Position numbers and translations under genes: made by a program
In this document: positions 18,496 through 25,758 of the stretch, one piece after another
Layout: each line of letters starts with the position of its first letter
Position numbering within the stretch: the first letter of the stretch is position 1
NCBI GenBank assembly: GCA_035765045.1
Contig: DASTYI010000020.1
Span: 1 to 49,815, forward strand
DNA length: 49,815 nucleotides
From: Iamia sp035765045
GTDB lineage: Bacteria > Actinomycetota > Acidimicrobiia > Acidimicrobiales > Iamiaceae
Direction of reading: 5' to 3'
The notes under the pieces: generated by a model
The model's input: only the letters and a program-made list of their open reading frames with translations
Database searches by the model: none
What the model was told of the DNA's origin: nothing

Positions 18496-19020
18496 TTACA
18501 GAGCAGCGCGGAGCTGCTCGAGGCGGCGACGGACCGAGCCGTCGATGACCGTGTCGCCGATCTCGGCCACGATCCCACCCTGGACGGTGGGATCGACGAC
18601 GACCTTGACCTCGACGTTCTTGCCGGTGGCCCGGCCGAGGGACTCGGCCAGGCGGCGCGTCTGCTCGTCGCTCAGGGCGACGGCGGAGCGGACCCGGGCG
18701 ACCGCCGACTCACGGCTGGCGGCCCGGAGGGACACCAGGGAGTCGACGATCTGCGGGAGCTCACGGGCCCGGCCGTTGCCGACCACCAGACCCACCAGGT
18801 TCACGGTGGTCGGCTGGGCCTTGCCCTCCAGCAGGTCGACCACGACCTGCTGGCGACGGGCGGGCTCGATGTGGGGGTCCGAGAGGGTGTCGAGGAGCTG
18901 ATCGTTGCCCTCGAGGATCCGGGCGAACCGGAACAGCTCGTCCTCCACCTCGCCAAGGGTGTCCTCGGCGCTGATCACGGCCAGGAAGGCCGCGGCGTAG
19001 GCATCGCTCCTCTCGGCCAT
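18496..19020 (-). CDS. atpH: F1Fo ATP synthase delta subunit
   Basis: 174-residue peripheral-stalk subunit (OSCP-like). Begins with helical ERSDAYAAAFLAVISAED; the C-terminal VKVVVDPTVQGGIVAEIGDTVIDGS is the family hallmark. Normal separate-gene length, unlike mycobacteria where delta is fused to a b-type subunit. Its start ATG shares one base with the atpF stop (TGATG). Confidence 0.95.
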   Translation of the reverse strand: MAERSDAYAAAFLAVISAEDTLGEVEDELFRFARILEGNDQLLDTLSDPHIEPARRQQVVVDLLEGKAQPTTVNLVGLVVGNGRARELPQIVDSLVSLRAASRESAVARVRSAVALSDEQTRRLAESLGRATGKNVEVKVVVDPTVQGGIVAEIGDTVIDGSVRRRLEQLRAAL

Positions 19021-19724
19021 CAGCTCTGCGCCCCGACCGAGTCGATGTAGCTGTCGATGAGGGCCCGGTTGGTCTCGTCGTCGAGGTTGCGCTCGACGAC
19101 CCGCTCGGCGGCACCGAGGGCGATGGCGGTGATCTCACCGCGCAGCTCCGACAGCGCCTGGGCCTTCGAGGACTCGATCTCCGCCGCGGCCCGCTGGCGC
19201 ATCTCGGCCAGCTCGGGCTCGATGGCGGCGACCTTCTCGGCCTTGACGGCGTCCGCGTCCTGGCGGGCCTCCTCGAGGATCCGAGCGGCCTCGTTGCGGG
19301 CGTCGGCCAGCTGCGAGTGGTACTCGGCGAGGACCTTGTCGGCCTCGGCCTTGGCGGCCTCGGCGCCCTCGATGTCGGCCCGGATCTTCTCGGTCCGGTC
19401 GTTCATCGCGCCCTTGATGGCCGGGTAGCCCTTCCAGGCCAGGCCGGCGAAGACGACGAGGAAGCCGAAGCCACCCCAGATGATCTCGTTCACCTCGGGG
19501 AGGATCGGGCTCGGGGCCTGGCGGCACTCCGTGATCCCGTCCTCGACGAGGGTGTCGAGCTCCTCACCCTCGAGGCCCGACTCCTCGGCCTCGTGGACGG
19601 CGTGGATGAAGCACTCGCCCTCGCTCTCGGCCGCCGCGACCGGCGAGGCCGTGAGGAACAGCGTCCCCAGGAGCAGGGCGAGTGCGGCGGCGATCAGGCC
19701 GCCGATGCGTCGCGTGGTGGACAT
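19020..19724 (-). CDS. atpF: F1Fo ATP synthase b subunit with extra extracytoplasmic N-terminal segment
   Basis: 234 residues. The stalk part is typical: membrane helix at about 80-98 (IIWGGFGFLVVFAGLAW), then a long charged coiled coil to the end. What is odd is upstream: residues 1-31 look like a signal peptide (LIAAALALLLGTLFLTASPVAA) and 32-79 an acidic extracytoplasmic segment with two cysteines, C38 and C67. Usual b subunits begin almost directly with the membrane helix. Start ATG at 19724 has GAGGGGG 7 nt upstream and follows the atpE stop by 11 bp. Confidence 0.93.
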   Translation of the reverse strand: MSTTRRIGGLIAAALALLLGTLFLTASPVAAAESEGECFIHAVHEAEESGLEGEELDTLVEDGITECRQAPSPILPEVNEIIWGGFGFLVVFAGLAWKGYPAIKGAMNDRTEKIRADIEGAEAAKAEADKVLAEYHSQLADARNEAARILEEARQDADAVKAEKVAAIEPELAEMRQRAAAEIESSKAQALSELRGEITAIALGAAERVVERNLDDETNRALIDSYIDSVGAQS

Positions 19725-19735
19725 GGACGACCCCC

Positions 19736-19963
19736 TCAGCCCTGGCCGAGGAAGAAGACCACGAAGCCGATGAGGGCCAGGGCCTCCACGAAGGCGATGC
19801 CGAGGAACATGGTGGTGCGCACCATGCCGGCGGCCTCGGGCTGGCGAGCCATGGCCTGGACCGACTGGCCGACCAGGTAGCCGATGCCGATGCCCGGGCC
19901 GATGGCGCCGAGGCCGTAGCAGATGGCCGCGAGGCCGGTGTCGGTGATCTCTGCGAGGAGCAT
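19736..19963 (-). CDS. atpE: F1Fo ATP synthase c subunit (proteolipid)
   Basis: 75-residue hairpin of two membrane helices forming the rotor ring. The Gly-rich first helix (GLGAIGPGIGIGYLVGQ), polar loop ARQPEA and ion-binding Glu60 (FVEALALIG) are all present. Residues around Glu60 are hydrophobic and do not match the Na+-binding signature, so proton coupling is expected. Confidence 0.97.
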   Translation of the reverse strand: MLLAEITDTGLAAICYGLGAIGPGIGIGYLVGQSVQAMARQPEAAGMVRTTMFLGIAFVEALALIGFVVFFLGQG

Positions 19964-20026
19964 GGTTCGGGTGGAACCTTTCTTTCTGGTGGGTCTCTGG
20001 TGGGAGAAGGGGGGAGATCGGGTGGA

Positions 20027-20794
20027 TCAGTGCTCGTGGCTGACGGCCGAGCCGAAGTACACGCCGAACAGCAGCGTGAACACGTAGGCCTGGAGGAACG
20101 AGACCATGAGCTCGAAGGCGGTGAAGAAGATGACCGCGAAGGCCGGCAGCGGCAGGAACACCGCGTACCACTTGGCCGTCCACAGCCCGGCCGAGAGCAC
20201 GGCGAAGGTGACGAGCAGGATGTGGCCGGCGAGCAGGTTGGCGAAGAGTCGGACCGTGTGGCTGAAGGGCTGGACGAGGAACTTCGAGACCAGCTCGATG
20301 ACCATCACCAGCGGGAGCATGGCCACGGGGACGCCCGGCGGGATCAGGGCGTGCTTCAGGTAGCCGATCGGGCCGTGCTCCTTGAACCCGGCGCCGTGGT
20401 AGATCACATAGCAGAGCAGGGCGAGGAACATCGGCAGGGCGATGCGGGCGTTGGCCGGCATCTGGATCACCGGGATGATCTCGAAGATGTTCGTGAAGAA
20501 GATGTAGAAGAACAGCGAGAGCATGAACGGCGGCAGCCACTTGCGCTCGTTGTGGCCGATCGTCGGCTCGATCAGCTGCTGCTCGACGAACTCGACCGAG
20601 ATCTCGGCCAGGTTCTGGGCCCCGGTCGGGATCAGCTGCTTCTTGTTGCCCAGGACGAAGATCAGCCCCGTCAGGACGACGGCGAAGAAGTAGACGAGGA
20701 CGACCTTGTTGACCTCGTACCAGGCGCCCTCCGTGCCGGCGAATCCGGGCCAGTCGACGATGTGGCCGAGAGGGGGGAAGTGGAGCGCGAGCAC
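20027..20794 (-). CDS. atpB: F1Fo ATP synthase a subunit
   Basis: 255-residue stator protein forming the proton half-channels. The essential arginine lies in HTVRLFANLLAGHILL; other conserved parts are NLAEISVEFVEQQL and the C-terminal FLQAYVFTLLFGVYF. GTG start at 20794 directly abuts the TAA of the upstream gene. Confidence 0.97.
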   Translation of the reverse strand: MLALHFPPLGHIVDWPGFAGTEGAWYEVNKVVLVYFFAVVLTGLIFVLGNKKQLIPTGAQNLAEISVEFVEQQLIEPTIGHNERKWLPPFMLSLFFYIFFTNIFEIIPVIQMPANARIALPMFLALLCYVIYHGAGFKEHGPIGYLKHALIPPGVPVAMLPLVMVIELVSKFLVQPFSHTVRLFANLLAGHILLVTFAVLSAGLWTAKWYAVFLPLPAFAVIFFTAFELMVSFLQAYVFTLLFGVYFGSAVSHEH

Positions 20795-21259
20795 TTAGCG
20801 GTTCTCCTTGAGAGGATCGGGCTTGAGGCCCGGGAAGGCCAGCGAGGCGGAGACGAACTTGGTCTCCCAGATCAGCAGGCCGAGGTGGCCGATGATCAGG
20901 GTGAGGCCGAGGGGCATGGCCTCGACCCAGGGCTGGTCGCCGATGAACCAGACGACCGCCGAGATGATGGCCAGCCGGACGACGAAGCCGAAGAGGGCGA
21001 CCCCCATGACCAGCCCGAGGCTGATCTTGGCGGCCCAGGCCTGGAGGGCGGCGGAGGCGGCGAAGTTGCCCAGCACGAGGCCCAGGGCGAGGGCGACCGA
21101 CACCAGGCCGTCGACCTGCCAGCCGACGAAGCCGATGGCGAGGGCGACGGGGGCGGCGTAGAGGCCGTGCTTGACGAGGTCCCGGATGATCTCGGGTTCG
21201 GGGGCGGGGCCGAGGTCGCGGGTGACGAGCGGCGAGGCGGACGAGGCCGGGGCGGTCAT
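20795..21259 (-). CDS. atpI: ATP synthase subunit I-like membrane protein
   Basis: 154 residues with four predicted membrane helices (starting at LYAAPVALAIGFVGW, LVSVALALGLVLGNF, LGLVMGVALFGFVVRLAII and LGLTLIIGHLGLLIW) and a charged C-terminal tail. Position between atpZ and atpB and the topology match AtpI, which helps c-ring assembly. Sequence identity in this family is low, so the call rests on context. ATG start at 21259 overlaps the atpZ stop by 4 nt (ATGA). Confidence 0.75.
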   Translation of the reverse strand: MTAPASSASPLVTRDLGPAPEPEIIRDLVKHGLYAAPVALAIGFVGWQVDGLVSVALALGLVLGNFAASAALQAWAAKISLGLVMGVALFGFVVRLAIISAVVWFIGDQPWVEAMPLGLTLIIGHLGLLIWETKFVSASLAFPGLKPDPLKENR

Positions 21260-21561
21260 CGGGCGCCCTTGACCGTGCGGGCCGGCTTGACCGGGAGCGG
21301 CTGGACCTCGCGGGGCCGGGTGGCGGCCGTGTCGTCGAAGGCCGCCATCTCCTTGTCGTAGCCGAGCTTGATCTTCACCACGGTGCCGACCACGCCGATG
21401 GTGGCGACGAGGATCGTGAAGATCGGGCTCGTCCCGGCGACCCGGTCGATCAACCAGCCGATGCCCCCGAAGACGACCGGCGTCAACGCCAGGTCGATGC
21501 CCCGGCCGAGGGCATCGTTGAACCCTCGGTTCAGGTCTTGGCGGGTGCGGAGGTCGAACAC
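21256..21561 (-). CDS. atpZ: AtpZ/AtpI-type accessory protein
   Basis: About 101 residues from GTG 21561 (VFDLRTRQDLNRGFND). Two membrane helices, IDLALTPVVFGGIGWLIDRV and SPIFTILVATIGVVGTVVKI, around a short loop are the AtpZ pattern; the tail is basic and Pro-rich. First gene of the atp operon. The open frame extends to 21675, but residues before GTG 21561 are not protein-like and overlap the promoter. Confidence 0.75.
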   Translation of the reverse strand: MFDLRTRQDLNRGFNDALGRGIDLALTPVVFGGIGWLIDRVAGTSPIFTILVATIGVVGTVVKIKLGYDKEMAAFDDTAATRPREVQPLPVKPARTVKGAR

Positions 21562-21623
21562 TCGGGATCCGTGGGGAGGCGGGGTGCGGACGGGGGCGGG
21601 CCACCGCTTGTGAAGCGATGCGC

Positions 21624-21653
21624 AAACTAGGTGGGTCCCCTCCCCCGCTGCAA
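21624..21653 (-). promoter_or_regulatory. Candidate sigma70-type promoter of the atp operon
   Basis: Minus strand: -35 TTGCAG (21648-21653), 18-nt spacer, -10 TAGTTT (21624-21629). Start of transcription near 21617 would give a ~55-nt leader to atpZ. CGCTTGTGAAGCG (21605-21617) can form a small hairpin at its 5' end. Confidence 0.45.
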
Positions 21654-21701
21654 GTTTCACGCCCCCGCAACACACGACCCACTCCCCACCAGGTAAGGGG
21701 T

Positions 21702-23216
21702 TCAGAGCGAGAGGGTGCCGTCGGCGGTGCGGTGGGCGGCGACGCCGACGGGCTCGTCGGTGGTGATGAGGGCGATGACGTCGTCGTCGGTGCTGGTGGC
21801 CCAGGCCCGATGGCGGTCCGGGGTCCGGGTGGCGACGTAGGCCGTCTCGGGCTTGCCGTCGCGGTCGTGCATCACCGTCGCCCCCTCGATGCGGACGGCG
21901 CCCTCGTGATCGGCGACCAGCTCGACCGAGCCGACGTCGTCGACCTCGGCCTGGCAGTCACGGGCGACGAAGCGGCCCCGGGGCGGGGGCGTCGTCGACC
22001 AGACGCCGAAGGCGTGCTTGGTGAGGTAGCCGCCGTTGGCGGTGATCAGGCCGACCGATCCGGCATCGGCCCGCAGGACCTCGGCCATGGTGGCGATCGA
22101 GTGCGACACGTAGTCGTTCCAGGGGCCGCCGGCGAAGCTCAAGCCGCCGGTGACGGTGAGCGGGCGGTCGAGCCCGAGGCCGAGCTCGGTGGCCGCCACC
22201 TGCACGGCGCTCGGGAAGCAGGAGTAGACGTCGACGTGGGCCAGGTCGTCGACCCCGACGCCGGCCAGCTCGAGCGCCTTCTTCCCGGCGATGCCGATCG
22301 CCGGCGAGCGGTGGAGCGAGACCCGGTTGCCCACGAACCAGGTGTCGTGGGCGTCGGTGCCGGTCCACGGGAAGACCCAGCGGTCGGTCGGGACGCCGAG
22401 GTCGCGGGCCCGCTCGACCGACGTCAGCAGCAGGGCGGCCGCCTGCTCGACGCTGTTGTTGGAGTTCATGAGCTTCGGGTACGGGTGGCCGATCATCCGG
22501 TTGTCGGGACCGGCGGTGCGGATCTCCTCCGCCGTCCGGGCCTCGCGGATCCAGGCGTGCGGGTTGGCCGCCGCCACCTCGCTGAACCGGGCCCACAGCT
22601 CGGACACGACCCGCTGGTGCTCGGCCTGGTCCCGGCCGCTGGCGGCCCGCACCGCGCTCTCGAAGATCGGGTAGAGCTGGACGGGCAGGAAGATCCCCCG
22701 GGCGATCTCGTCCTCGTGGGCCAGCGCCTCCTTGCCGTCACCGAGCTTCTCGGTGGGGCGGGCGTCGTCGCCCTCGACGGCCCAGCCCAGGTCGGTGCCG
22801 GCCTTGCGGGCCGCGCTGCGGGTGCGCCAGGCCTCGGCCCCGCCGATCAGCACGGCGTCGGCGGCCCCGCTCTGGATGTCGGTGGCGGCCCGGTTCACCA
22901 GCGTCTGGGGGTAGTTGCCGCCGGCGACGGTGGCCCAGCGCCGGGCCGGCGTCGCCCCCAGGTCGGCGGCGACCAGGGCGGCCGGGTCGCGGTAGCGGTG
23001 CGAGAGGATCTCGACCACGGCGACGGTGTCGAGCCCGGCCAGCAGCCGGTCGGCGTCGCCGCCGGAGTCGGCCGCGGCCCGGCGGGCGGCCTCGGCCAGC
23101 ATCACCACCGGCTCCATCGGCTCCTCGCCCCGGTCGACCCGGACGTTGAGCTGGCCCACCCCGACCAGGACGGGCGTGCGGGGGTCGAGGTCGGCCGAGG
23201 CCGGTGCAGCTGCCAT
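21702..23216 (-). CDS. Thiolase-like protein (SCP2-thiolase-like, TLP1 type), probably lacking the catalytic Cys
   Basis: 504 residues from ATG 23216 (MAAAPASADLDPRTPVLVG). It has the thiolase fold (TPVLVGVGQ, DAVLIGGAEAW, SFAGGPWNDYVSHSIATM, LITANGGYLTKHAFGVWS) plus a C-terminal ~100-residue domain. Where thiolases carry the nucleophilic Cys, this one reads VAGGNYPQTLVNRAA; the HDCF motif region reads DVYSCFPS. This resembles the mycobacterial thiolase-like protein TLP1, which lacks the catalytic residues and has an added C-terminal OB-like domain. So a CoA-ligand-binding or lipid-metabolism role is more likely than classical thiolysis. Automatic annotation would say acetyl-CoA acetyltransferase. 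A TACGGT box lies 8 nt before the ATG. Confidence 0.85.
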   Translation of the reverse strand: MAAAPASADLDPRTPVLVGVGQLNVRVDRGEEPMEPVVMLAEAARRAAADSGGDADRLLAGLDTVAVVEILSHRYRDPAALVAADLGATPARRWATVAGGNYPQTLVNRAATDIQSGAADAVLIGGAEAWRTRSAARKAGTDLGWAVEGDDARPTEKLGDGKEALAHEDEIARGIFLPVQLYPIFESAVRAASGRDQAEHQRVVSELWARFSEVAAANPHAWIREARTAEEIRTAGPDNRMIGHPYPKLMNSNNSVEQAAALLLTSVERARDLGVPTDRWVFPWTGTDAHDTWFVGNRVSLHRSPAIGIAGKKALELAGVGVDDLAHVDVYSCFPSAVQVAATELGLGLDRPLTVTGGLSFAGGPWNDYVSHSIATMAEVLRADAGSVGLITANGGYLTKHAFGVWSTTPPPRGRFVARDCQAEVDDVGSVELVADHEGAVRIEGATVMHDRDGKPETAYVATRTPDRHRAWATSTDDDVIALITTDEPVGVAAHRTADGTLSL

Positions 23217-23224
23217 CGCCGCGC

Positions 23225-23230
23225 ACCGTA
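23225..23230 (-). promoter_or_regulatory. Candidate -10 box TACGGT of the thiolase-like gene
   Basis: Minus-strand TACGGT ends 8 nt before ATG 23216; no ribosome-binding site between, so a leaderless transcript is possible. The 52-bp palindrome begins 21 nt upstream of it. Confidence 0.4.
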
Positions 23231-23251
23231 GGTCCACCCCTCCCCCACCTC

Positions 23252-23303
23252 CGAACTCGGTGGGATCCGTGACACCCGGGTGTCACGGATCCCACCGAGT
23301 TCG
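23252..23303. promoter_or_regulatory. Perfect 52-bp palindrome in a divergent promoter region
   Basis: Every base pairs across the axis at 23277.5. The outer end is CGAACTCGGTGGG, then GATCC, and the centre GTGACACCC/GGGTGTCAC. It lies between the divergent thiolase-like and phosphatase genes. Candidate -10 boxes stand 21 and 22 nt from its two edges, so the palindrome covers both -35 regions: a candidate operator, or a cruciform or insertion element. Confidence 0.8.
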
Positions 23304-23307
23304 TGGG

Positions 23308-23913
23308 GTGGGCGGGGGTGGCTCCTACGATCGGGGGATCGACGTCCTCGTGGTCTGCACCGGGAACCAGTGCCGCTCGCCGATCGGCGAGGTGCTGCTC
23401 CGCGACCGGCTGGCGCGGCTCGGGGTCGACGCCCACGTGCACTCGGCCGGGCTGGTCAGCGAGGGCGTGCCGGCCTCGGCCCACGGGGTCACCGTCATGG
23501 CCAAGCGGGGGCTCGACCTGAGCGCCCACCGCAGCACGCCGCTGACCGGCGAGGCCGTCGCCGCCGCCGACCTGGTCGTCGGGATGGCCCGCGAGCACGT
23601 GCGCGAGGCCGCCGTGCTCGACCCGGGCAGCCTGGGTCGCACCTTCACCCTCCGCGAGCTGGCCCGCCGGGCGCAGGCCGCCGGGCCCCGCCGGGTCGGC
23701 CCCGACGGCACCCTCGAGCCCTTCGCCGCCTGGCTGGCCCGGGTCGGCGCCGGGCGGCGGGCCACCGACCTCCTCGGCAGCAGCACCGAGGACGACGTCG
23801 CCGACCCGATCGGCATGTCCAAGCGGGCCTACGAGCGCACCGCCCAGGAGATCGAGCGGCTGGTCGACACGATCGTCGGCCACGCCTTCCCGGTGCCCGC
23901 CGGGCGGCCATGA
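23308..23913 (+). CDS. Low-molecular-weight protein-tyrosine phosphatase family
   Basis: About 190-200 residues. The P-loop VVCTGNQCRSP is the CX5R-type signature of LMW-PTPs, and the family core continues through LRDRLARLGVDAHVHSAG, but the usual C-terminal DP loop region is replaced by longer, less typical sequence (LEPFAAWLARVG, DPIGMSKRAYE); the second part retains DDVADPIG, a plausible general-acid Asp. The start is uncertain: GTG 23308 adds a Gly-rich tail, GTG 23350 begins inside the first strand, and family alignment would put it at an ATC codon (23338). The stop overlaps rpiB by 4 nt. PTP next to rpiB and glyA is common in Actinomycetota. Confidence 0.82.
   Translation: MGGGGSYDRGIDVLVVCTGNQCRSPIGEVLLRDRLARLGVDAHVHSAGLVSEGVPASAHGVTVMAKRGLDLSAHRSTPLTGEAVAAADLVVGMAREHVREAAVLDPGSLGRTFTLRELARRAQAAGPRRVGPDGTLEPFAAWLARVGAGRRATDLLGSSTEDDVADPIGMSKRAYERTAQEIERLVDTIVGHAFPVPAGRP
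23326..23331 (+). promoter_or_regulatory. Candidate -10 box TACGAT upstream of the phosphatase
   Basis: TACGAT is followed after 6 nt by the ATC codon at 23338, the place where a leaderless start would be expected. Using GTG 23350 instead gives a ~12-nt leader. Confidence 0.4.
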
Positions 23914-24443
23914 TCGGTCCCATGCGCATCGCCATCGGCTCCGACCACGCCGGCTTCGCCCTCAAGGCCCACCTCGTCCCGTTCCTCCGGGACGCCGGGC
24001 ACGAGGTGCTCGACGCCGGGACCGACGGCGAGACGTCGGTCGACTACCCCGCCTACTGCGCCGCCGTGGCCCGGGCCGTGGCCTCCGGCGCCGTCGACCG
24101 GGGCATCGTCATGGGCGGGTCGGGCCAGGGCGAGCAGCTCGCCGCCAACGCCGTCCGGGGCATCCGGGCCGCCCTCTGCAACGACCTCTACACCGCCCGC
24201 ATGAGCCGGCTCCACAACGACGCCAACGTCCTGTCGCTCGGCGGTCGGGTCGTCGGCACCGGGCTGGCCGAGGAGATCGTCACCGAGTGGCTCGCCACCG
24301 CCTTCGAGGGCGACCGCCACACCCGCCGGGTCGAGCAGCTGGCCGAGATCGCTTCGCTCGCCAGTGACCCGGGGGCCCAAGATGACCTGATCGACCGTCT
24401 CGCCCCCGGCGCCCTCGCCCGGGCGCGGGGCGAGAACCCCTGA
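23910..24443 (+). CDS. rpiB: Ribose-5-phosphate isomerase B
   Basis: Interconverts ribulose-5-phosphate and ribose-5-phosphate in the pentose phosphate pathway. 177 residues (ATG 23910), with RIAIGSDHAGFALK at the N-terminus. The active-site loop is IVMGGSGQGEQLAANAV with Glu75. This matches the M. tuberculosis type of RpiB, where Glu75 acts as the base, not the Cys65 of E. coli. NDLYTARMSRLHNDANVLSLGGRVVG follows as usual. The ATG overlaps the phosphatase stop (ATGA). Confidence 0.93.
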   Translation: MIGPMRIAIGSDHAGFALKAHLVPFLRDAGHEVLDAGTDGETSVDYPAYCAAVARAVASGAVDRGIVMGGSGQGEQLAANAVRGIRAALCNDLYTARMSRLHNDANVLSLGGRVVGTGLAEEIVTEWLATAFEGDRHTRRVEQLAEIASLASDPGAQDDLIDRLAPGALARARGENP

Positions 24444-24458
24444 TCCCGAGGAGATCCC

Positions 24459-25706
24459 ATGCCCTGGCCTGCTGACGACGACGCCGAGCTGTTCGGGATC
24501 ATCGACGCCGAGGTCGAGCGGCAGAACACCACGGTCCAGCTGATCGCCTCGGAGAACTTCGCCTCCCCGGCGGTGCTGCGGGCCACCGGCTCGGTGCTCA
24601 CCAACAAGTACAGCGAGGGCTACCCCGGGAAGCGGTACTACGGCGGCAACGAGATCATCGACCAGGCCGAGGAGCTGGCCCGGGAGCGGGCCAAGGACCT
24701 GTTCGGCGCCGAGCACGCCAACGTCCAGCCCCACTCGGGCGCCAACGCCAACATGGCCGTCTACCTGGCGATGCTCCAGCCCGGCGACACCGTCCTCGGG
24801 CTCCGGCTCGACCAGGGCGGCCACCTCACCCACGGCTCGCCGGTCAACGCCAGCGGCATCCTCTACCGCTTCGTCTCCTACGGCGTGACCCCCTCGGACG
24901 AGCGGATCGACTTCGACCAGGTGCGCGACCTGGCCAAGGAGCACCGGCCCAAGATCATCGTCGCCGGCGCCACCGCCTACCCCCGGATCATCGACCCGAA
25001 GCCGTTCCGCGAGATCGCCGACGAGGTCGGGGCGCTGTTCATGTTCGACGCCGCCCACATCGCCGGGCTGATCGCCGGGGGCGTGCACCCGAACCCGGTC
25101 GAGCACGCCGACATCGTCACCCTGACCACGCACAAGAGCCTGCGCGGCCCCCGCGGCGGGTGCATCCTCAGCCGGGCCGAGCACGCCGCCGCCATCGACA
25201 AGGCCGTGTTCCCGGGCTCGCAGGGCGGCCCGCTCGACCACGTCGTGGCGGCCAAGGCCGTCGCCTTCCGCGAGGCCGCCGACCCGTCCTTCGGCGACTA
25301 CGCCCGGGCCATCCTGGCCAACGCCACCGCCCTGGCCGAGCGGCTGGCGTCGCACGGGCTGCGGCTGGTCTCGGGCGGCACCGACAACCACCTGATGCTC
25401 GTCGACCTGCGCAGCTTCGACGAGGAGCTGTCGGGCAAGAAGGCCCGCCTCGCCCTCGACCGGGCCGGCATCAGCCTCAACGAGAACACGGTGCCCGACG
25501 ACCCCCGCCCGCCCTACATCACCAGCGGGCTCCGGATCGGCACCCCGGCGGTGACCACCCAGGGCATGGGGCCCGAGGAGATGGCCACCATCGGCGACCT
25601 GATCCACCGGACCCTGGCCGGCCGGACCGACGAGGCCGAGATCGCCGCCATCCGGGCCGAGGTCCGGACCCTCTGCGACCGCTTCGCGCCCTACCCCGCC
25701 AAGTAG
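24459..25706 (+). CDS. glyA: Serine hydroxymethyltransferase
   Basis: PLP enzyme converting serine and tetrahydrofolate to glycine and 5,10-methylene-THF. 415 residues, full length. LIASENFASPAVL, NKYSEGYPGKRYYGG and DAAHIAGLIAGG are present; the PLP-binding lysine is K226 in TTHKSLRGPRGG. A good ribosome-binding site GAGGAG (24448-24453) lies 5 nt before the ATG. It follows rpiB by 15 bp. Confidence 0.98.
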   Translation: MPWPADDDAELFGIIDAEVERQNTTVQLIASENFASPAVLRATGSVLTNKYSEGYPGKRYYGGNEIIDQAEELARERAKDLFGAEHANVQPHSGANANMAVYLAMLQPGDTVLGLRLDQGGHLTHGSPVNASGILYRFVSYGVTPSDERIDFDQVRDLAKEHRPKIIVAGATAYPRIIDPKPFREIADEVGALFMFDAAHIAGLIAGGVHPNPVEHADIVTLTTHKSLRGPRGGCILSRAEHAAAIDKAVFPGSQGGPLDHVVAAKAVAFREAADPSFGDYARAILANATALAERLASHGLRLVSGGTDNHLMLVDLRSFDEELSGKKARLALDRAGISLNENTVPDDPRPPYITSGLRIGTPAVTTQGMGPEEMATIGDLIHRTLAGRTDEAEIAAIRAEVRTLCDRFAPYPAK

Positions 25707-25758
25707 CGTGACCGAGGATGCCGGGCACCAGCGCTGACCACGAGCGGCCCGGGCCGCG

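Noticed and set aside
19736..19963. Na+-coupled ATP synthase
   Set aside because: The residues around Glu60 of the c subunit are hydrophobic and do not match the Na+-binding pattern.
19020..20540. 506-residue reading frame spanning atpF, atpE and part of atpB
   Set aside because: Only its last ~234 residues are real (atpF from ATG 19724); the rest is the other frame of atpE and atpB.
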